Shown here piece by piece: positions 7,268-8,536 of a stretch of DNA of 8,536 nt (the first letter of the stretch is position 1; every line of letters begins with the position of its first letter). The DNA is from Clostridia bacterium (GTDB lineage: Bacteria > Bacillota > Clostridia > Christensenellales > UBA1242). The position numbers and the translations under genes are program-made. The DNA is taken from NCBI GenBank assembly GCA_900768425.1, contig CAAGCR010000062.1, positions 1-8,536 of the forward strand, read 5' to 3'. The notes under the pieces are model-generated. The model did not search any database. It saw nothing but the letters and a program-made list of their open reading frames with translations, and had not been told where the DNA came from.

Positions 7268-7347
7268 GTAGGGAAAACTTTGAAGCATAACGCTCCGCTT
7301 TTATGCTTGCGTAAACTAATGCAAAAAGTTTTCCCTGCTTTTATTTT
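7268..7347 (+). terminator. Long nested palindrome with T-rich tail, possible terminator
   Basis: The outer arms GTAGGGAAAACTTT (7268-7281) and AAAGTTTTCCCTGC (7325-7338) pair over 14 positions with one T-G wobble. Inside, AAGCATAA (7283-7290) pairs with TTATGCTT (7301-7308). The + strand tail CTTTTATTTT (7338-7347) is T-rich, so this could end the whiA-dnaE transcript. The 43-base interior is long for a simple terminator and its GCATAA core resembles the palindrome at 60-92. It may therefore be an intergenic palindromic element with terminator activity only as a side effect. Confidence 0.45.
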
Positions 7348-7374
7348 AATCAAATCTTTAGCAAACTAAAAGTC

Positions 7375-7414
7375 AAACAAGCAACTAAAAGATGGTTAGT
7401 TGCTTGTTTTTTTT
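7375..7414 (+). terminator. Rho-independent terminator
   Basis: AAACAAGCAACTAA (7375-7388) pairs perfectly with TTAGTTGCTTGTTT (7396-7409) around a 7-base loop. The Ts at 7407-7414 form the end of the stem and a U-tail of about five. It reads in the + direction and should stop read-through from dnaE and the repeat before the peptidase gene. The minus-strand side has a poorer T-tract (GACTTTTAG), so it looks mainly one-directional. It overlaps the -35 box of the next promoter. Confidence 0.88.
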
Positions 7415-7432
7415 GTGGAGATTTTATATAAT
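7404..7432 (+). promoter_or_regulatory. Sigma-70-type promoter of the metallopeptidase gene
   Basis: A perfect -10 box TATAAT (7427-7432) lies 17 bases after TTGTTT (7404-7409), which matches three of six -35 positions. Transcription would start about 6-8 bases after the -10 box, at roughly 7438-7440. That is essentially the ATG at 7439, so the transcript would have almost no 5' leader. The -35 box lies in the right arm of the preceding terminator, packing the end of one unit and the start of the next into about 60 bases. Confidence 0.55.
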
Positions 7433-7438
7433 TGTTGT

Positions 7439-8137
7439 ATGAATTTAATTGTAATTATTTTAATTGCGGTTGGGGTGTTTGTGCTTTTGGTTTTGGCGGG
7501 GTTGGCAATAGTCAACTTTTCTGGTGAAGAAATGGTGTCAAAATTTAATGATGTTTCTAAAATTAGCACAAATATTTCCGCATACGATTTAGCACAAAGG
7601 GTGTCACAAGACTATTTTTCTAACAGAATAAGCATTGTTTTTAAAGATGCCTTTTTAAGTGACTCTTATTCTAGTAGCAATGTTTTAACTCTTTGTAGTA
7701 AATATGCAAAGCAAGAAAACTTAGCAGGGCTTGCGGTTTGTGCTCACGAGTTAGGGCACGCCTTTCAGTTTAAAGAGCAAAGGCAAAAAATGAAAAAGTA
7801 TGGCAAACGTGTGAATTTTAGCAAACTTTTATCAAAATTGGTAACTCCAATTTTTGTTGTAGCAATAGTTTTGTGTTGTTTTGACAAATTAATTTTTGCA
7901 GGAATTACAGCGGGCATTGCATTAATAATTTTTATCATAGCATTAAGTGTTAAGATGTCCACAATAAAAATTGAAAAAGAAGCAAGTGACAAAGCCCTAC
8001 AAATTCTACAAGAATATGCCTATCTAACCGACCACGAAATTAATTCCGCCAAAAAGTTTTTAGATTCCGCCAAACAAACCTATGTAGCCGACCTATTAAA
8101 GTCCATTCTAAAATGGACAGGACTAACAAGAAAGTAA
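7439..8137 (+). CDS. YugP-type membrane zinc metallopeptidase
   Basis: Predicted membrane zinc peptidase of the neutral zinc metallopeptidase family that includes Bacillus YugP; its substrate is not known. The 232 aa length fits the family. It has an N-terminal hydrophobic helix (about residues 3-25), a cytosolic or membrane-proximal stretch, the zinc-binding HELGH (103-107) within CAHELGHAFQ, two closely spaced hydrophobic segments (about 134-148 and 151-171), and EKEASDKAL (179-187), where Glu181 is the likely third zinc ligand by analogy with the family's E-x-NAS motif. C-terminal helices follow, ending KWTGLTRK. I chose the ATG at 7439. The longer reading frame opens with a TTG at 7400 that lies inside the terminator stem and ahead of the promoter, so it is unlikely to be translated. 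There is no close ribosome-binding site; GGAG at 7417-7420 is 18 bases away. Repeat copies B and C flank the gene. It is transcribed separately from dnaE. Confidence 0.87.
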   Translation: MNLIVIILIAVGVFVLLVLAGLAIVNFSGEEMVSKFNDVSKISTNISAYDLAQRVSQDYFSNRISIVFKDAFLSDSYSSSNVLTLCSKYAKQENLAGLAVCAHELGHAFQFKEQRQKMKKYGKRVNFSKLLSKLVTPIFVVAIVLCCFDKLIFAGITAGIALIIFIIALSVKMSTIKIEKEASDKALQILQEYAYLTDHEINSAKKFLDSAKQTYVADLLKSILKWTGLTRK

Positions 8138-8536
8138 GAGTTGCTGTCGCAACTTAATGAATAATAAAGATTGATGAATTATTGATGTTGCTAAGGCAAC
8201 AAATGATGAATGAAGACTGATGATTGATGAGTTAAGTATAATAAAAAATGAACAAAACACTTTTGTGTTTTGCTGTGAACGGGCAGAGCCCGCAGTGAAC
8301 GAACAATAAATTGTTCGCGGTGAAGTGCAAACCATTCGGTTTGCGGTTATGGTCAATGTTGCTGTCGCAACAAATGATAAATGAAGAATGATGATTGATA
8401 AATTATTGATAAATATATATAAGTTTGAGTTAGTAATAACTTTGGGATTAAAATTAAACTTTTGACAAACACAGACTTTCGCTCCCTGTCAGGGGAGCTG
8501 GCATTTGCGACCGCAAATGACTGAGGGGTTTCCCTG
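8138..8536 (+). repeat. Modular intergenic repeat, copy C (complete or cut by window end)
   Basis: Begins at the base after the peptidase stop. It has three R-unit hairpins where copy B has two: AGTTGC-TGTC-GCAACT (8139-8154), TGTTGC-TAAG-GCAACA (8186-8201) and TGTTGC-TGTC-GCAACA (8357-8372), each followed by AT-rich, stop-rich sequence. The four-hairpin array sits between the second and third. Downstream come ATATATATAAG (8413-8423), GCTCCC/GGGAGC (8481-8498), ATTTGC-GACC-GCAAAT (8503-8518) and the end motif GAGGGGTTTCCCT. The final variable hairpin has a different stem from copy B's at the same place. No gene is present. The element reaches the window edge, so its true 3' limit is unknown. 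Confidence 0.85.
8249..8346 (+). repeat. Four-hairpin array of copy C
   Basis: Same order and linkers as the copy B array: CAAAACAC-TTTT-GTGTTTTG (8253-8272), GGGC-AGA-GCCC (8281-8291), GAACAAT-AA-ATTGTTC (8301-8316) and GCAAACC-ATTC-GGTTTGC (8327-8344). The linkers are GCTGTGAAC, GCAGTGAAC and GCGGTGAAG. About a dozen differences separate it from copy B. In the first two hairpins the changes fall in loops. In the fourth, both arms changed and the pairing is kept. The third is unchanged. Confidence 0.85.

Noticed and set aside
7400..7438. Longer N-terminus for the metallopeptidase from a TTG at 7400
   Set aside because: The TTG lies in the terminator stem, ahead of the promoter, and the added residues (LVFFVEILYNCC) only translate the T-tract and -10 region.

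Overview
This is an AT-rich bacterial window (by eye about one third G+C). The gene content points to an uncultured Clostridia-like member of the Bacillota. All five recognisable genes lie on the + strand: murB (cell-wall precursor synthesis), a stand-alone PHP-family phosphoesterase, whiA (DNA-binding regulator), dnaE (DNA polymerase III alpha subunit) and a YugP-type membrane zinc metallopeptidase. The series murB / PHP / whiA / dnaE is a recognisable Clostridia neighbourhood. The genes often found between PHP and whiA (rapZ, yvcK), and the HPr-like gene often found beside whiA, are missing here.

Layout: positions 1-342 have no convincing gene but are dense in inverted repeats. murB (343-1260) and the PHP gene (1262-2005) are one base apart, and the second gene's ribosome-binding site lies in the end of the first. 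A 219-base gap follows, holding a worn copy of an intergenic repeat. whiA (2225-3184) and dnaE (3189-6842) are four bases apart, again with the binding site inside the upstream gene. After dnaE come 596 non-coding bases: a full modular repeat (6843-7190), a long nested palindrome with a T-rich tail (7268-7347), a textbook intrinsic terminator (7375-7414) and a promoter overlapping it (7404-7432). The peptidase gene (7439-8137) follows, and then a second full repeat (8138 to the window end).

The coding genes are ordinary housekeeping functions: MurB makes UDP-MurNAc, DnaE replicates or repairs DNA, and WhiA-family proteins affect division and chromosome segregation in other Gram-positives. The unusual content is in the non-coding DNA. 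Three same-orientation copies of a modular, BOX-like repeat each start within about five bases of a stop codon. The two complete copies contain a run of four short hairpins separated by a GTGAAC-like linker. The arms of one hairpin differ between copies yet still pair. I cannot assign the repeat a function. I see no defence system, phage, transposase or CRISPR array.
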